A program made the translations under genes and the position numbers. The notes beneath the pieces are model-generated. The model ran no database searches. It saw nothing but the letters and a program-made list of their open reading frames with translations, and was not told the origin of the DNA. A stretch of DNA of 64,000 nt from assembly GCF_900163865.1 (NCBI RefSeq), contig NZ_FUKU01000026.1:310001-374000 (forward strand). The letters are read 5' to 3'. Origin of the DNA: Sphingobacterium sp. JB170 (GTDB lineage Bacteria; Bacteroidota; Bacteroidia; Sphingobacteriales; Sphingobacteriaceae). This document shows positions 34,590-44,201 of the stretch, piece by piece (the stretch's first letter is position 1; the number at the start of each line of letters is the position of its first letter).

Positions 34590-37500
34590 ATGAAACTAAA
34601 AAACGAATCAATCCTAAAGTGGGAATTGTTCATAGGAGTCATTATAGCCTATTTATTTATAATTGGTACTACGATATATTTTTTCAATAACGTATCAACA
34701 GAACTTAAAAAACTCGAATTCGAGCGCCAACGTTTCCACAAAATCGAGCATGCGGTTGACGTAATAGATGCAGATATTTTTACCGGGATTCAAACCAAAA
34801 CGAGCTATCTATTAAACCATTCGCAAGTCGATTTAACAGCCCTCACAAGACTTAGCGCGCAAATTCAACAATCCTTTACCAATCTAAAAGCGAATATCGA
34901 CTCCAACAGTAGTCTATTAAGTGATCTTCAGTCGTTACAGCATATCACCGAAGAGTCCCTACGTGTCGATTCTGTCCAAAACACAGACCTGCAGCAAACC
35001 CAGAATAAGATCCTTCGAGAACGTTCAGAAATCAACAAATCCTTTTTGTCTTTGCAAACGAGTATTACCCGTGAGCGAAATAACATGACTACCGATGTCA
35101 CCCAACAGATCGCACGGTTAAAAATGCGATGTTTTATTTTCGTAGCACTCCCCTTATTGATCTTTTTATATATCTACAACCGCATTATACGCGCTGTTAG
35201 AGAGTTAACCAAGCGAGCAAAAGAAACATCAAAACTCAATATCGATATACAGCGCACGAAAAAAGATATCGAAAGTTTCAATTGGGTGCTTGCCGAGTCA
35301 AGTAAACTAAATGAAGAAATCCAGGGAGTGGACAAGGAAACCAAAATTGGTGAGGTCGCATTCGCTACGGTGAAACAATCCTTAGACTTTTACGCTGGCA
35401 TATTATATATTCGAAAATTTGACTCCGACACCTACCACTTAGAACAACAAATTGGCGTTGATCACGCAATCGCGATCCCGCAAACTTTTAACGAGGGCGA
35501 AGGACTCATGGGAAATGTAACCAAAACGCAAATAACGAAAATTATTGGCCGCGATGAGAATCCCCCACTCCACTCCTCGAGCGCATTACTAAAAAATCAA
35601 ATAAACACGTATTTTCTTGCTCCGCTAGTATATGAAAATTACACTTTCGGCTTCTTAGAAATTGGAGGAGATTATCCACAGGCGGACCATTCTCGAATTC
35701 TGGCGTATATAGAGCGAATTTCACGCACCATCGCTATGTCGATTAAATTTGGGCAAAGTCACACGCTTGTTGAAACATTGCTTGAAGAAACACAACAGCA
35801 AACGTCAGAACTCGAAGCGCAGCAGGAGGAATTACGCATCACCAATGAAGAACTACTTCATAAAACAAATTTACTCGAGGCGTCCGAAGAAGAGCTACGC
35901 GTGCAACAAGAGGAGCTACAGCAAGCAAATACCGAACTGACAACAAAAGCAAAACTGTTAGAAAAGAGCAATGAAGAGCTTTCCGTTTCCCAACATCAAG
36001 TGAATCAAAAAATTCGGGAGGTGGAGCAAGCGAGTAAGTATAAATCAGAATTTATGGCAAACATGAGCCATGAACTACGCACCCCCCTGAATAGCATCCT
36101 CATCTTAGCAAAATTACTACAAGATAACAAAGGAAAAAACCTCAACACTGATCAAGTAAAATATGCCGCAGTCATTCATGACGCCGGAAGCGATCTCCTT
36201 GAATTAATTAATGATGTTTTGGATTTAGCGAAAATAGAGGCTGGGAAAATCGAGTTAAATTATGAGACTATAAATATCAATACGTTTACCGAAACGCTTG
36301 CAAATTTATTCACCGTTTCCGCCCAACAAAAAGGAATAGAATTTACGGTAAACGTCGATAATCAGGTGCCAACATTTTTCATTAGTGATGAAACACGAAT
36401 AGAACAGGTCCTCAAAAACTTTCTTTCCAATGCGCTGAAATTTACAAACAAAAATGGGCATGTAGGGCTAGAAATTAGTGCGGACAATGACCATTTCAAG
36501 TTCACCGTCATCGATGACGGAAAAGGTATATCCGAAGAAAAGCAACAGCTCATATTCGACGCTTTCAGGCAAGAGGACGGCTCTACGAGCAGAAAGTACG
36601 GCGGGACAGGGCTTGGCCTTTCCATCTCGAAGGAAATAGCAAGCCTCCTAGGTGGACGCATCATCTTAGAAAGCGAACCGACCAAGGGAAGTTCCTTTAC
36701 ACTCCTTATCCCCTACAAACAGACTCCGCAAGTAGAACAGGACCCAAATATTGTCTCCTTTGATTCCAAAAAAGCCTCGCTAGCAAGTGAAACCGATGGC
36801 ACCCAAAATCCCATCAGCGAGCACGTTGCTAACCTCGAAGCTGCAGAAACAGGGAACCACCTACTAATTGTCGAAGACGACCTGACCTTCGCACTTATCC
36901 TTCGCGACTTCGCAGAAGGGCGTGGTTTCCAAGTTATGCTCGCGCACGATGGTACGGACGCCATTCAGAAAGCATTACAATTTAAACCCGACGCGATCAT
37001 CCTCGATGTAATGCTCCCGACCACGGACGGCTGGGAAGTATTAAAAACGTTAAAAGCCGACATGCAAACCAAACACATCCCTATACATATGATGTCAGCG
37101 GCAAATTACAATCAGCGTGAATTTATTGAACACGGCGCAATTGGATTCATTTCCAAACCAGTATCGGAGTCCTCGTTAAATTCAGCTTTTAAAAATATCA
37201 ACCTAAATATTAGCAAAAACATCAAGAAAGTACTGTTAGTCGAAGACGAAGAATTTCAAAGCGAAATTATAAAATCAGCTTTTGCCGAGCGGCAGATCAA
37301 TGTGCTGCAAGCCTTCACTGGGCAACATGCACTATCACAACTGGCCATCGAGGAGAATATCGACTGTATTATTCTCGACGTAAAACTTCCGGATTCTGAC
37401 GGTATAGAAATACTTGATAAAATAAAGGAAAACCCCAAATACCGAGAAACACCGATCATTATCAACACGGCGTACGACCTTTCTAAAAAGCAGATCGACC

Positions 37501-38036
37501 ATATCCGACAATATACTAAAGCGATGGTGCTGAAATCCGAAAAAAGCACCAACAGACTAATTGACGAGGTCACTTTATTTCTAAACAAACTTAGCACAGA
37601 TGGTTATAGCACGAGCAATTCGCGGCCTCACCTATCGAATATTAAAAATCAACCCGATAGCTTAAAAGGAAAGAAAGTCTTGATTGCCGATGACGATATG
37701 CGAAATATTTTCGCGCTTACTAATACGCTTCAGGAGCTCGAGATGGACGTTGAAATCGCAAATAACGGATTCGAAGCAGTTGACATCGCTAATCGAGACC
37801 CCAAGAACATCGATATCGTACTCATGGATATTATGATGCCCCAAATGGATGGCTTCGAAGCCATAGCAAAAATTAGAGCGAATAAAAAAAACAGCAACCT
37901 CCCAATTATTGCAGTTACCGCCAAAGCAATGAAGGGTGATCGCGAAAAAACAATTCAATCGGGGGCGAATGACTATATTAGTAAACCAATTGACGTAGAC
38001 AAATTAGTCTCACTCTTGCGCGTATGGTTAAGCTAA
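34590..38036 (+). CDS. Hybrid histidine kinase with three receiver domains
   Basis: A 1148-residue membrane kinase. Order: transmembrane helix (about 10-30), a helical periplasmic CHASE3-like region (about 35-175), a second transmembrane helix (about 180-200), a GAF-like sensor (about 235-385), a Gln/Glu-rich coiled coil (about 390-480), HisKA with MANMSHELRTPLNS (phosphorylated His near 493), HATPase with the N box NFLSNALKF and G boxes DDGKGIS and GGTGLGLSI, then receivers with Asp in ILDVMLP, ILDVKLP and LMDIMMP. The three tandem receivers and the coiled coil are the notable features. It overlaps cheR by 13 bases and starts a four-gene signalling operon. Confidence 0.93.
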   Translation: MKLKNESILKWELFIGVIIAYLFIIGTTIYFFNNVSTELKKLEFERQRFHKIEHAVDVIDADIFTGIQTKTSYLLNHSQVDLTALTRLSAQIQQSFTNLKANIDSNSSLLSDLQSLQHITEESLRVDSVQNTDLQQTQNKILRERSEINKSFLSLQTSITRERNNMTTDVTQQIARLKMRCFIFVALPLLIFLYIYNRIIRAVRELTKRAKETSKLNIDIQRTKKDIESFNWVLAESSKLNEEIQGVDKETKIGEVAFATVKQSLDFYAGILYIRKFDSDTYHLEQQIGVDHAIAIPQTFNEGEGLMGNVTKTQITKIIGRDENPPLHSSSALLKNQINTYFLAPLVYENYTFGFLEIGGDYPQADHSRILAYIERISRTIAMSIKFGQSHTLVETLLEETQQQTSELEAQQEELRITNEELLHKTNLLEASEEELRVQQEELQQANTELTTKAKLLEKSNEELSVSQHQVNQKIREVEQASKYKSEFMANMSHELRTPLNSILILAKLLQDNKGKNLNTDQVKYAAVIHDAGSDLLELINDVLDLAKIEAGKIELNYETININTFTETLANLFTVSAQQKGIEFTVNVDNQVPTFFISDETRIEQVLKNFLSNALKFTNKNGHVGLEISADNDHFKFTVIDDGKGISEEKQQLIFDAFRQEDGSTSRKYGGTGLGLSISKEIASLLGGRIILESEPTKGSSFTLLIPYKQTPQVEQDPNIVSFDSKKASLASETDGTQNPISEHVANLEAAETGNHLLIVEDDLTFALILRDFAEGRGFQVMLAHDGTDAIQKALQFKPDAIILDVMLPTTDGWEVLKTLKADMQTKHIPIHMMSAANYNQREFIEHGAIGFISKPVSESSLNSAFKNINLNISKNIKKVLLVEDEEFQSEIIKSAFAERQINVLQAFTGQHALSQLAIEENIDCIILDVKLPDSDGIEILDKIKENPKYRETPIIINTAYDLSKKQIDHIRQYTKAMVLKSEKSTNRLIDEVTLFLNKLSTDGYSTSNSRPHLSNIKNQPDSLKGKKVLIADDDMRNIFALTNTLQELEMDVEIANNGFEAVDIANRDPKNIDIVLMDIMMPQMDGFEAIAKIRANKKNSNLPIIAVTAKAMKGDREKTIQSGANDYISKPIDVDKLVSLLRVWLS

Positions 38037-38854
38037 ACAGTGCCCACATCACATTCCAGGAACTAGAGACCGTTGTTGAATTGCTCTCACATATTTCCGG
38101 ATTCGATCTTTCCGGGTATAGCAAATCTTCCCTCAAGCGTCGTGTCCAACGGCTCATGGATTTAGAAAAGTTGAATCTCCATGAACTGAAAGATGCCATC
38201 ATCAATTTGGAAGGATTTCAAACCTACTTCATGGATCAAGTTACCGTAAACGTGACCGAAATATTTCGAGATCCGAATTATTACGCAGCAGTTCGGGATC
38301 TGGTATTTCCCTACTTAGAAACATTCCCCCAATTGAAGTTTTGGAGTGCAGGTTGTTCTACCGGTGAAGAAGTATACTCGTTAACTATTTTGCTCACTGA
38401 AGCCGGCTTGTATAACCGTAGTTTTATATATGGCACTGATATCAATCTCAGTGTAATTGAAACCGCAAAGAAAGCAATTTATCCGATACGAAAAATGAAG
38501 CAGTATTCGGAAAACTACCTTATTTCAGGCGGCAAGAATAGCTTATCGGATTATTACACGGCTATGTACGAGTCGGCGATAATCCACAGCGATTTACGCC
38601 GCAACATATTCTTTTCACAACATAACCTAGTAACAGACTCTGTATTCAATGAATTTAATTTCATTTCGTGTAGGAACGTGTTAATCTACTTTGATTTAGA
38701 GCTCCAAAATCGGGTAATTAAACTACTCTACGAATCGTTATGCGAATTCGGCTTTTTATGTTTGGGCGCAAAAGAAACATTATTTAATCGAGAAATGATG
38801 GCAAACTTTAAATTGATAAACCAAACCTATAACATCTACCAAAAGATTAAATGA
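38024..38854 (+). CDS. CheR-type methyltransferase
   Basis: A 276-residue S-adenosylmethionine-dependent glutamate methyltransferase of the CheR family. An N-terminal helical domain (SGYSKSSLKRRVQRLM) is followed by the methyltransferase domain with the SAM-binding FWSAGCSTGEEVYSLTI, the acidic TDIN and the SCRNVLIYFD motif. It acts on chemoreceptor-type glutamates in classical systems, but no chemoreceptor gene is present here. It overlaps both neighbours (13 bases and an ATGA junction), so it must be co-translated with the kinase and the methylesterase. Confidence 0.94.
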   Translation: MVKLNSAHITFQELETVVELLSHISGFDLSGYSKSSLKRRVQRLMDLEKLNLHELKDAIINLEGFQTYFMDQVTVNVTEIFRDPNYYAAVRDLVFPYLETFPQLKFWSAGCSTGEEVYSLTILLTEAGLYNRSFIYGTDINLSVIETAKKAIYPIRKMKQYSENYLISGGKNSLSDYYTAMYESAIIHSDLRRNIFFSQHNLVTDSVFNEFNFISCRNVLIYFDLELQNRVIKLLYESLCEFGFLCLGAKETLFNREMMANFKLINQTYNIYQKIK

Positions 38855-39420
38855 TGGTCAAAGCAAAAAAAATAATATTAATCGGTGGTAGTGCAGGTGC
38901 CTATGAACTAATGATAGAGATTTTCAATGCACTGCCTAAAATGTTTAAAGCGGCAATTGTCGTTATACTGCACAGAAACGAACGCTTTAGTACACAGATA
39001 GAAGAAACCCTTTCGCAGCAGCTCGGTCGCGAAATCCATCAAGCTGCGGATAAGGAGGAAATATCCGGCGGGAATATATACTTTGCCCCCCCAGGTTATC
39101 ACTTACTAATTGAGCCTAACTATGTCTTTTCGCTAGACGTTTCCGAGCGCGTCCAGTTTTCTCGACCTTCTATTGATGTCTTGTTCGAAACCGCGGCAGA
39201 GGTCTATAGGAACAAATGCACCGCATTTCTTCTTTCTGGGGCCAACAAAGATGGTAGTGATGGACTTCAATTCGTACATGCTTTAGGTGGCAACGCGATC
39301 GTTCAGCTACCCGAAAATGCGCGAATGTCGTTTATGCCCAAACATGCGATTCACTCCAATGAAAAATTCGAAATCTATAGCAACACTCAAATTATCATGT
39401 TTTTTAAAAGTCTAAAATAG
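38851..39420 (+). CDS. CheB-type methylesterase without receiver domain
   Basis: A 189-residue CheB catalytic domain only; the usual N-terminal receiver is absent. The catalytic triad can be read as Ser in IGGSAGAYE, His in VILHRN and Asp in GANKDGSDG. Stand-alone CheB domains reverse CheR methylation or deamidate glutamines. With no attached receiver, phosphorylation control would need to come from the neighbouring hybrid kinases. It is followed six bases later by the second kinase gene. Confidence 0.93.
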   Translation: MMVKAKKIILIGGSAGAYELMIEIFNALPKMFKAAIVVILHRNERFSTQIEETLSQQLGREIHQAADKEEISGGNIYFAPPGYHLLIEPNYVFSLDVSERVQFSRPSIDVLFETAAEVYRNKCTAFLLSGANKDGSDGLQFVHALGGNAIVQLPENARMSFMPKHAIHSNEKFEIYSNTQIIMFFKSLK

Positions 39421-39425
39421 CAACT

Positions 39426-41030
39426 ATGCAAAAAATAAACCTTCTGATTTTAGATGATAAAAAGGAAAATATAATCAGTCTAACAGCGCTACTGCAGGAC
39501 TTAGAATACGTAAACATCATTAGCTCGACAGACCCAAATGAAGCATTAAAAATTTGTTGGAAAGATGGAATCTCTATTGCATTGGTCGATGTACAAATGC
39601 CCGAGATAAATGGTTTTGAATTCGTCTCGTTTTTAAAATCAAACCCAAAAACGAGCCATATAATTGCAATTATGGTCACTGCAATATCCAAAGAAGATAA
39701 ATATTTACTCAAAGGTTTAGAAAGTGGTGCTGTCGATTATTTGTATAAACCCCTAAATCCGGAAATTACTATTGCTAAAGTAAAATCCTTTGTCAAGCAA
39801 CTCTATATACAAGAAGAATTAAAACTCAAAAACTCGGCACTTGAAGAATCAAAAAAAGAATTGATCCGACTAAACCAAGCGGCCGAAGAAGCCAAGAAAT
39901 CCAAAGAAATATTTTTAGCAAATATGAGTCATGAAATCCGCACGCCAATTAATGGGATTGTCGGCATCATTCATATGCTACGCGGTTCACAATTGACGAG
40001 CGAGCAACGTGACTGGATTAGTCGGCTGGATATCGCGTCAAACTCCCTAATACTCATTATCAACGACATTCTTGACATATCAAAAATTGATTCTGGAATG
40101 ATGAAAATTGAGGAGGAAAGTTTCTCTATTCGCCAGAAACTTGAAAATATTAGCCATATTTTTAAAAATAAGGCTGAACAAAAAAACTTAGCCTTTATCC
40201 TAGAAATTGACCCGAAGTTACCTAAATTCATCAAAACCGACTCGTTACGCGTACAGCAAATCATCAACAATTTCATCTCAAACAGTATAAAATTCACGGA
40301 ATCGGGCAAGATTATTTTAAAAGCAGAAGTAACCGATCAGGTAGACAAAAATATCACTATAAAATTCTCGGTTGTCGATACTGGGATTGGGATTCAAGAA
40401 GACGCCATAGAAAAAGTATTTTTAGCGTTCGAACAAGGCGACGACGGCATCACTAAAAAATATGGGGGTACGGGACTGGGGCTAGCGATTGTGAAGAAGC
40501 TCGCGGAACTACTAAAAGGCGAGATCACCGTCAAGAGCGAATATGGAAAGGGTTCTGAATTTGCATTTATAGCAACTTTCCAAGAAGTAGACGACATGGG
40601 GCGGCACAAAAAAGATCAACATGACAAAATTGATAACCTAGAAGCTTTGGGAGCGTTAAAAGTGCTTGTTGCCGAAGACAACGATCTCAACAGTTTCATG
40701 CTTGCTCATATTTTAAAATCCTGGGGATGCCAGGTAGATCTTGTAAAGAACGGACGTCAAGCCGTGGATCACGTCAGTCAAGAGAATTATGATTTGATCT
40801 TAATGGACACACATATGCCTGTGCTATCCGGCTTTGAGGCGATACGCGAAATCAAAAAGATGAACCATACGCAAAAGTCTTATATCCCAATCATAACGAT
40901 CTCTGCATCCGTACTCGAACACGAACAGGCCGCGGCATATGAAGCTGGTGCCGACGGCGTGATCGGAAAACCATTCGACCCCTCGGACTTGCATAAGCAA
41001 ATACGAGCAATACTGGGCAAGAGTGGCTAG
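39426..41030 (+). CDS. Hybrid histidine kinase with receivers at both ends
   Basis: A 534-residue soluble kinase. It begins with a receiver (Asp in LVDVQMP near residue 57), then a coiled coil, HisKA with ANMSHEIRTPING (His near 169), HATPase with NFISNSIKF, DTGIGI and GGTGLGLAI, and a C-terminal receiver (Asp in LMDTHMP near 464). There is no membrane segment or sensor domain, so its input is probably the N-terminal receiver. Being encoded with CheR, CheB and the larger membrane kinase suggests one phosphorelay. Confidence 0.94.
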   Translation: MQKINLLILDDKKENIISLTALLQDLEYVNIISSTDPNEALKICWKDGISIALVDVQMPEINGFEFVSFLKSNPKTSHIIAIMVTAISKEDKYLLKGLESGAVDYLYKPLNPEITIAKVKSFVKQLYIQEELKLKNSALEESKKELIRLNQAAEEAKKSKEIFLANMSHEIRTPINGIVGIIHMLRGSQLTSEQRDWISRLDIASNSLILIINDILDISKIDSGMMKIEEESFSIRQKLENISHIFKNKAEQKNLAFILEIDPKLPKFIKTDSLRVQQIINNFISNSIKFTESGKIILKAEVTDQVDKNITIKFSVVDTGIGIQEDAIEKVFLAFEQGDDGITKKYGGTGLGLAIVKKLAELLKGEITVKSEYGKGSEFAFIATFQEVDDMGRHKKDQHDKIDNLEALGALKVLVAEDNDLNSFMLAHILKSWGCQVDLVKNGRQAVDHVSQENYDLILMDTHMPVLSGFEAIREIKKMNHTQKSYIPIITISASVLEHEQAAAYEAGADGVIGKPFDPSDLHKQIRAILGKSG

Positions 41031-41056
41031 GACTCGCAATTATGGTAATTTTTTAT

Positions 41057-41064
41057 TAAGTTTG
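41057..41064 (+). promoter_or_regulatory. Probable -7 element of the azurin gene
   Basis: TAAGTTTG matches TAnnTTTG, 20 bases before the ATG at 41085; the -33 side is weak. It gives azurin its own promoter after the signalling operon. Confidence 0.45.
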
Positions 41065-41084
41065 CTTAAAGCAAAATAAAACAA

Positions 41085-41609
41085 ATGAAAAAATTATTCA
41101 CACTTCCTGCGATCGCCGTTGCGCTGACATTCGCAGCATGTGGTGGTGGTTCAGAAAACAACACCACCGCGGAAACGACAGAACAGTCTACAACTACTTC
41201 AACCGAAACAGTACCAGGTATTGAAAATGTAGAATCTTCCAACACAATAACTGTCGAAGCAAATGACCAAATGAAATTTGACACGGAGCTACTGAAGGTT
41301 AAAGCCGGTGAGCCTGTTGAATTAACGCTTAAAAATGTTGGTACACTTCCAAAAGAGTCGATGGGCCATAACTTTATCATAGTTAAGCCAGGTGTAGATG
41401 TTGCTACTTTCGCAAGTGAAGCAGTTGCTGCTGTCGATGCAGACTATTTACCGAAAACATCTTTATCATCGGTTGCTGCCCATACAAAGTTATTGGGTCC
41501 TGGTGAAGAAGATAAAATAACCTTCACACTTGAAGCCGGTGTTTATACATTCCTTTGTAGTTTCCCCGGACATTATGGCGTGATGCAAGGTAAAATCGTT
41601 GCTGAATAA
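41085..41609 (+). CDS. Azurin-type blue copper lipoprotein
   Basis: A 174-residue exported lipoprotein: the signal segment MKKLFTLPAIAVALTFAACG ends in a lipobox Cys. A Thr/Ser/Glu-rich linker follows, then an azurin domain with the type-1 copper ligands: His in MGHNFII, and Cys, His and Met in CSFPGHYGVM (spacing Cys+5 His, +9 Met, as in azurin). It would be anchored at the membrane and carry electrons. It sits between the signalling operon and lpdA as a single unit with a terminator. Confidence 0.93.
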   Translation: MKKLFTLPAIAVALTFAACGGGSENNTTAETTEQSTTTSTETVPGIENVESSNTITVEANDQMKFDTELLKVKAGEPVELTLKNVGTLPKESMGHNFIIVKPGVDVATFASEAVAAVDADYLPKTSLSSVAAHTKLLGPGEEDKITFTLEAGVYTFLCSFPGHYGVMQGKIVAE

Positions 41610-41633
41610 ACGTCAATTCGATTAAAAAAATAT

Positions 41634-41663
41634 AAAGGCACTTGCAACACAACAAGTGCCTTT
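41634..41663 (+). terminator. Intrinsic terminator after the azurin gene
   Basis: An 11-bp stem (AAAGGCACTTG and its complement) around an 8-base loop is followed by a T-rich tail. Confidence 0.85.
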
Positions 41664-41754
41664 CTTGATATAAAACCGTCCATTTTTACAAATGGAATAC
41701 TATTAAGTTTGTTTAATTAATTAACTTTGGAATCGAAACTTTATTAATAATTCT

Positions 41755-43161
41755 ATGCAATACGACGTAATCGTTATTGGAAGTGGCCCAGGTGGTTATG
41801 TAGCCGCTATCCGATGTGCGCAGCTAGGACTTAAAACGGCTGTTATCGAAAAATATAGCACTTTTGGGGGTACCTGTTTAAATGTAGGTTGTATCCCATC
41901 AAAAGCTCTTTTAGACAGTTCTGAGCATTTCCACAATGCAGCACACAACTTTGAAGCGCACGGAATCGCTTTGAGTAGCTTAAAAATTGATGTCAAGAAA
42001 ATGATCGATCGTAAAAACGATGTGATTGCACAAAACACTTCCGGTATTACTTACCTATTTAAGAAAAATAAGATCGACACGGTTGAGGGTGTAGGTTCAT
42101 TTATCGACAAGACTACAATCAAAGTAACAAAAACTGATGGTTCGATAGAAGAGTTAAAAACCAAAAACGTCATCATCGCAACTGGATCCAAGCCCACTGC
42201 TTTACCATTCCTCCCAATCGACAAAACCAGAATCATCACTTCAACTGAAGCGCTTAACCTTCAAGAAGTACCAAAACATCTTATCGTGATCGGAGGCGGA
42301 GTAATCGGTCTTGAATTGGGTTCCGTCTACGCGCGTTTAGGGGCCAAAGTATCCGTCGTAGAATACGCTAAGTCAATCATCGCAACAATGGATGGTGGTC
42401 TTGGCAAAGAGTTACAACGTGTGCTTAAGAAAAATTTAGGCATAGAATTCTTCACAAATCATAAAGTGACAGGTGCTACGGCTAAAGGCAAAAAGGTAAC
42501 GGTTACTGCCGAGGACGCAAAAGGTCAAAACGTCCAGTTGGAAGGCGATTACTGCATAGTCGCTGTTGGTAGGTCTGCCTATACCAACGGACTAGGATTA
42601 GAAAACATCGGAATCACGCCAGAAGAACGTGGAAATAAAATCGCCGTTAATGAACACATGCAAACATCTGTCGAGGGTGTTTACGCTATCGGCGATGTCG
42701 TTAGAGGCGCTATGTTAGCTCATAAAGCAGAAGACGAAGGAATCTATGTTGCTGAACATATTGTGGGGCAAAAACCACACATTGACTACAACCTAATTCC
42801 TGGTGTGGTTTATACTTGGCCTGAAGTTGCATCCGTAGGTAAAACCGAGGAGCAACTTAAAGAAGCTGGTGTGAAGTATAAATCCGGTTCGTTTTCATTT
42901 AAGGCATCCGGTCGTGCGAAAGCCTCAGGCGATACTGACGGCTTTGTTAAAGTATTAGCAGATGCAAATACGGACGAAGTTCTAGGTGTGCATATGATTG
43001 GTCCACGGGCAGCTGATATGATTGCCGAATGTGTGGTAGCAATGGAATACCGTGCTTCAGCAGAAGATATCGGTAGAATTTGTCATGCGCATCCAACATT
43101 TACCGAGGCAACCAGAGAAGCGGCTTTAGCAGCTTCAGCAAACAGAGCGATCCACGCATAA
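41755..43161 (+). CDS. lpdA: Dihydrolipoyl dehydrogenase (first copy)
   Basis: A 468-residue FAD/NAD flavoenzyme, the E3 component of 2-oxoacid dehydrogenase complexes. The FAD-binding IGSGPGGYVAAIRC is at the N-terminus, the redox disulfide lies in GGTCLNVGCIPSKALL, the NAD fold contains IGGGVIGLELGS, and the C-terminal active base is His in HAHPTFTE. No E1 or E2 genes are adjacent. A second copy lies about 1 kb downstream. It is followed by a terminator. Confidence 0.96.
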   Translation: MQYDVIVIGSGPGGYVAAIRCAQLGLKTAVIEKYSTFGGTCLNVGCIPSKALLDSSEHFHNAAHNFEAHGIALSSLKIDVKKMIDRKNDVIAQNTSGITYLFKKNKIDTVEGVGSFIDKTTIKVTKTDGSIEELKTKNVIIATGSKPTALPFLPIDKTRIITSTEALNLQEVPKHLIVIGGGVIGLELGSVYARLGAKVSVVEYAKSIIATMDGGLGKELQRVLKKNLGIEFFTNHKVTGATAKGKKVTVTAEDAKGQNVQLEGDYCIVAVGRSAYTNGLGLENIGITPEERGNKIAVNEHMQTSVEGVYAIGDVVRGAMLAHKAEDEGIYVAEHIVGQKPHIDYNLIPGVVYTWPEVASVGKTEEQLKEAGVKYKSGSFSFKASGRAKASGDTDGFVKVLADANTDEVLGVHMIGPRAADMIAECVVAMEYRASAEDIGRICHAHPTFTEATREAALAASANRAIHA

Positions 43162-43172
43162 AAAATACACTT

Positions 43173-43204
43173 AAAAAGCAGGCCACATTTCAGGCTTGCT
43201 TTTT
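43173..43204 (+). terminator. Intrinsic terminator after lpdA copy 1
   Basis: A 12-bp stem with one G:U pair (arms AAAAAGCAGGCC and GGCTTGCTTTTT) is followed by T residues. Confidence 0.8.
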
Positions 43205-43236
43205 CATTTTCTCCAACCTAACCCAACCAGAAACAT

Positions 43237-43635
43237 ATGAATTTTTATACACGTAAATGGATAAAACCCGAAGACTTAAACCCTAATGGAACTCTATTCG
43301 GAGGAACACTTTTACGCTGGATAGACGAAGAAGCAGTTATATACGCTATTATACAACTTGGCAATCCATACATTGTCACAAAATACATCTCGGAAATAAA
43401 CTTTGTTAGTTCAGCTGTTCAAGGTGATATTATTGAAATGGGAATTGAAGCGCTCGATTTTGGTCGGACGTCGCTGACGATGCGATGCGAGGTCCGTAAT
43501 AAAATCACCCGAAAAACGATTCTATCAATAGATAGGTTAGTCTTCGTCAATTTGGATAAAGACGGCTCCCCGACTCCACACAATAAAACTGAAATTACAT
43601 ACGCCTACATGGGGATTGACCGTACGACCAAATAA
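43237..43635 (+). CDS. Acyl-CoA thioesterase (hotdog fold)
   Basis: A 132-residue hotdog thioesterase. NPNGTLFGGTLLRWIDEEA near residue 20 carries the conserved Asn, GG and Asp/Glu of the YciA-type family. It is shorter than the other thioesterase of this window and only distantly similar. Its stop codon abuts the stop codon of the convergent DUF3817 gene (TAATTA). Confidence 0.9.
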   Translation: MNFYTRKWIKPEDLNPNGTLFGGTLLRWIDEEAVIYAIIQLGNPYIVTKYISEINFVSSAVQGDIIEMGIEALDFGRTSLTMRCEVRNKITRKTILSIDRLVFVNLDKDGSPTPHNKTEITYAYMGIDRTTK

Positions 43636-43929
43636 TTAGATTTTCTGGTGGTGCACCAACTTTTTCACATCCCGTTCAACCCAAAATGATACGATCGGGA
43701 TTAACGAAATTACAAGATATTTCGCAACGCGTGAGAAGGGCCACTTGTATTCGCGCCAACATAGAATAAGCAATAAGACGAAAACAACAACTAAAAACCC
43801 ATGTATAGAGCCCACTGCTTGTACCGCTTCGGGAACTCCACCAAAATATTTCAATGGCATGGCAACGAAAAATAAGATCACTGTCGAAATCGCTTCCCAT
43901 AGCGCAACTTGTTGAAAAATACGTAGCAT
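43636..43929 (-). CDS. DUF3817 membrane protein
   Basis: A 97-residue integral membrane protein of the DUF3817 family. It begins MLRIFQQVALWEAISTVILF, contains the MPLKYFGGVPEAVQAVGSIHGFLVV block typical of the family, and has three hydrophobic segments. Function unknown. The start at 43929 is chosen because MLRIFQ is the usual family start. Confidence 0.88.
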   Translation of the reverse strand: MLRIFQQVALWEAISTVILFFVAMPLKYFGGVPEAVQAVGSIHGFLVVVFVLLLILCWREYKWPFSRVAKYLVISLIPIVSFWVERDVKKLVHHQKI

Positions 43930-44065
43930 AAAATCGATAAAAAGATGTGCTGGCAAAAATACATGCAAAAACGTAAAGCCGGGTATTTAATTAATCAATT
44001 GACGGAAGTTTGACAACTCTACCGAAATACCTTTGAAAATAACGTGCTATCAAAAAAAGCGTTAC

Positions 44066-44093
44066 TTGAAACCCAAAAAAATATGTATTTTTG
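44066..44093 (+). promoter_or_regulatory. Promoter of lpdA copy 2, overlapped by an inverted repeat
   Basis: TTG (44066-44068), a 17-base spacer and TATTTTTG (44086-44093) make a plausible promoter. The right arm of an inverted repeat (44073-44096, CCCAAAAA and TTTTTGGG) covers the -7 element, as an operator would. Confidence 0.5.
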
Positions 44094-44201
44094 GGATGTT
44101 ATCATACTAAGAACAAAAGTCTGAACTACAAATATTTTATAATCATCTTTTCTAGGCTTCATCAGCCGAAAAAAACATGACCATCAAAAAAAACAATATT
44201 T

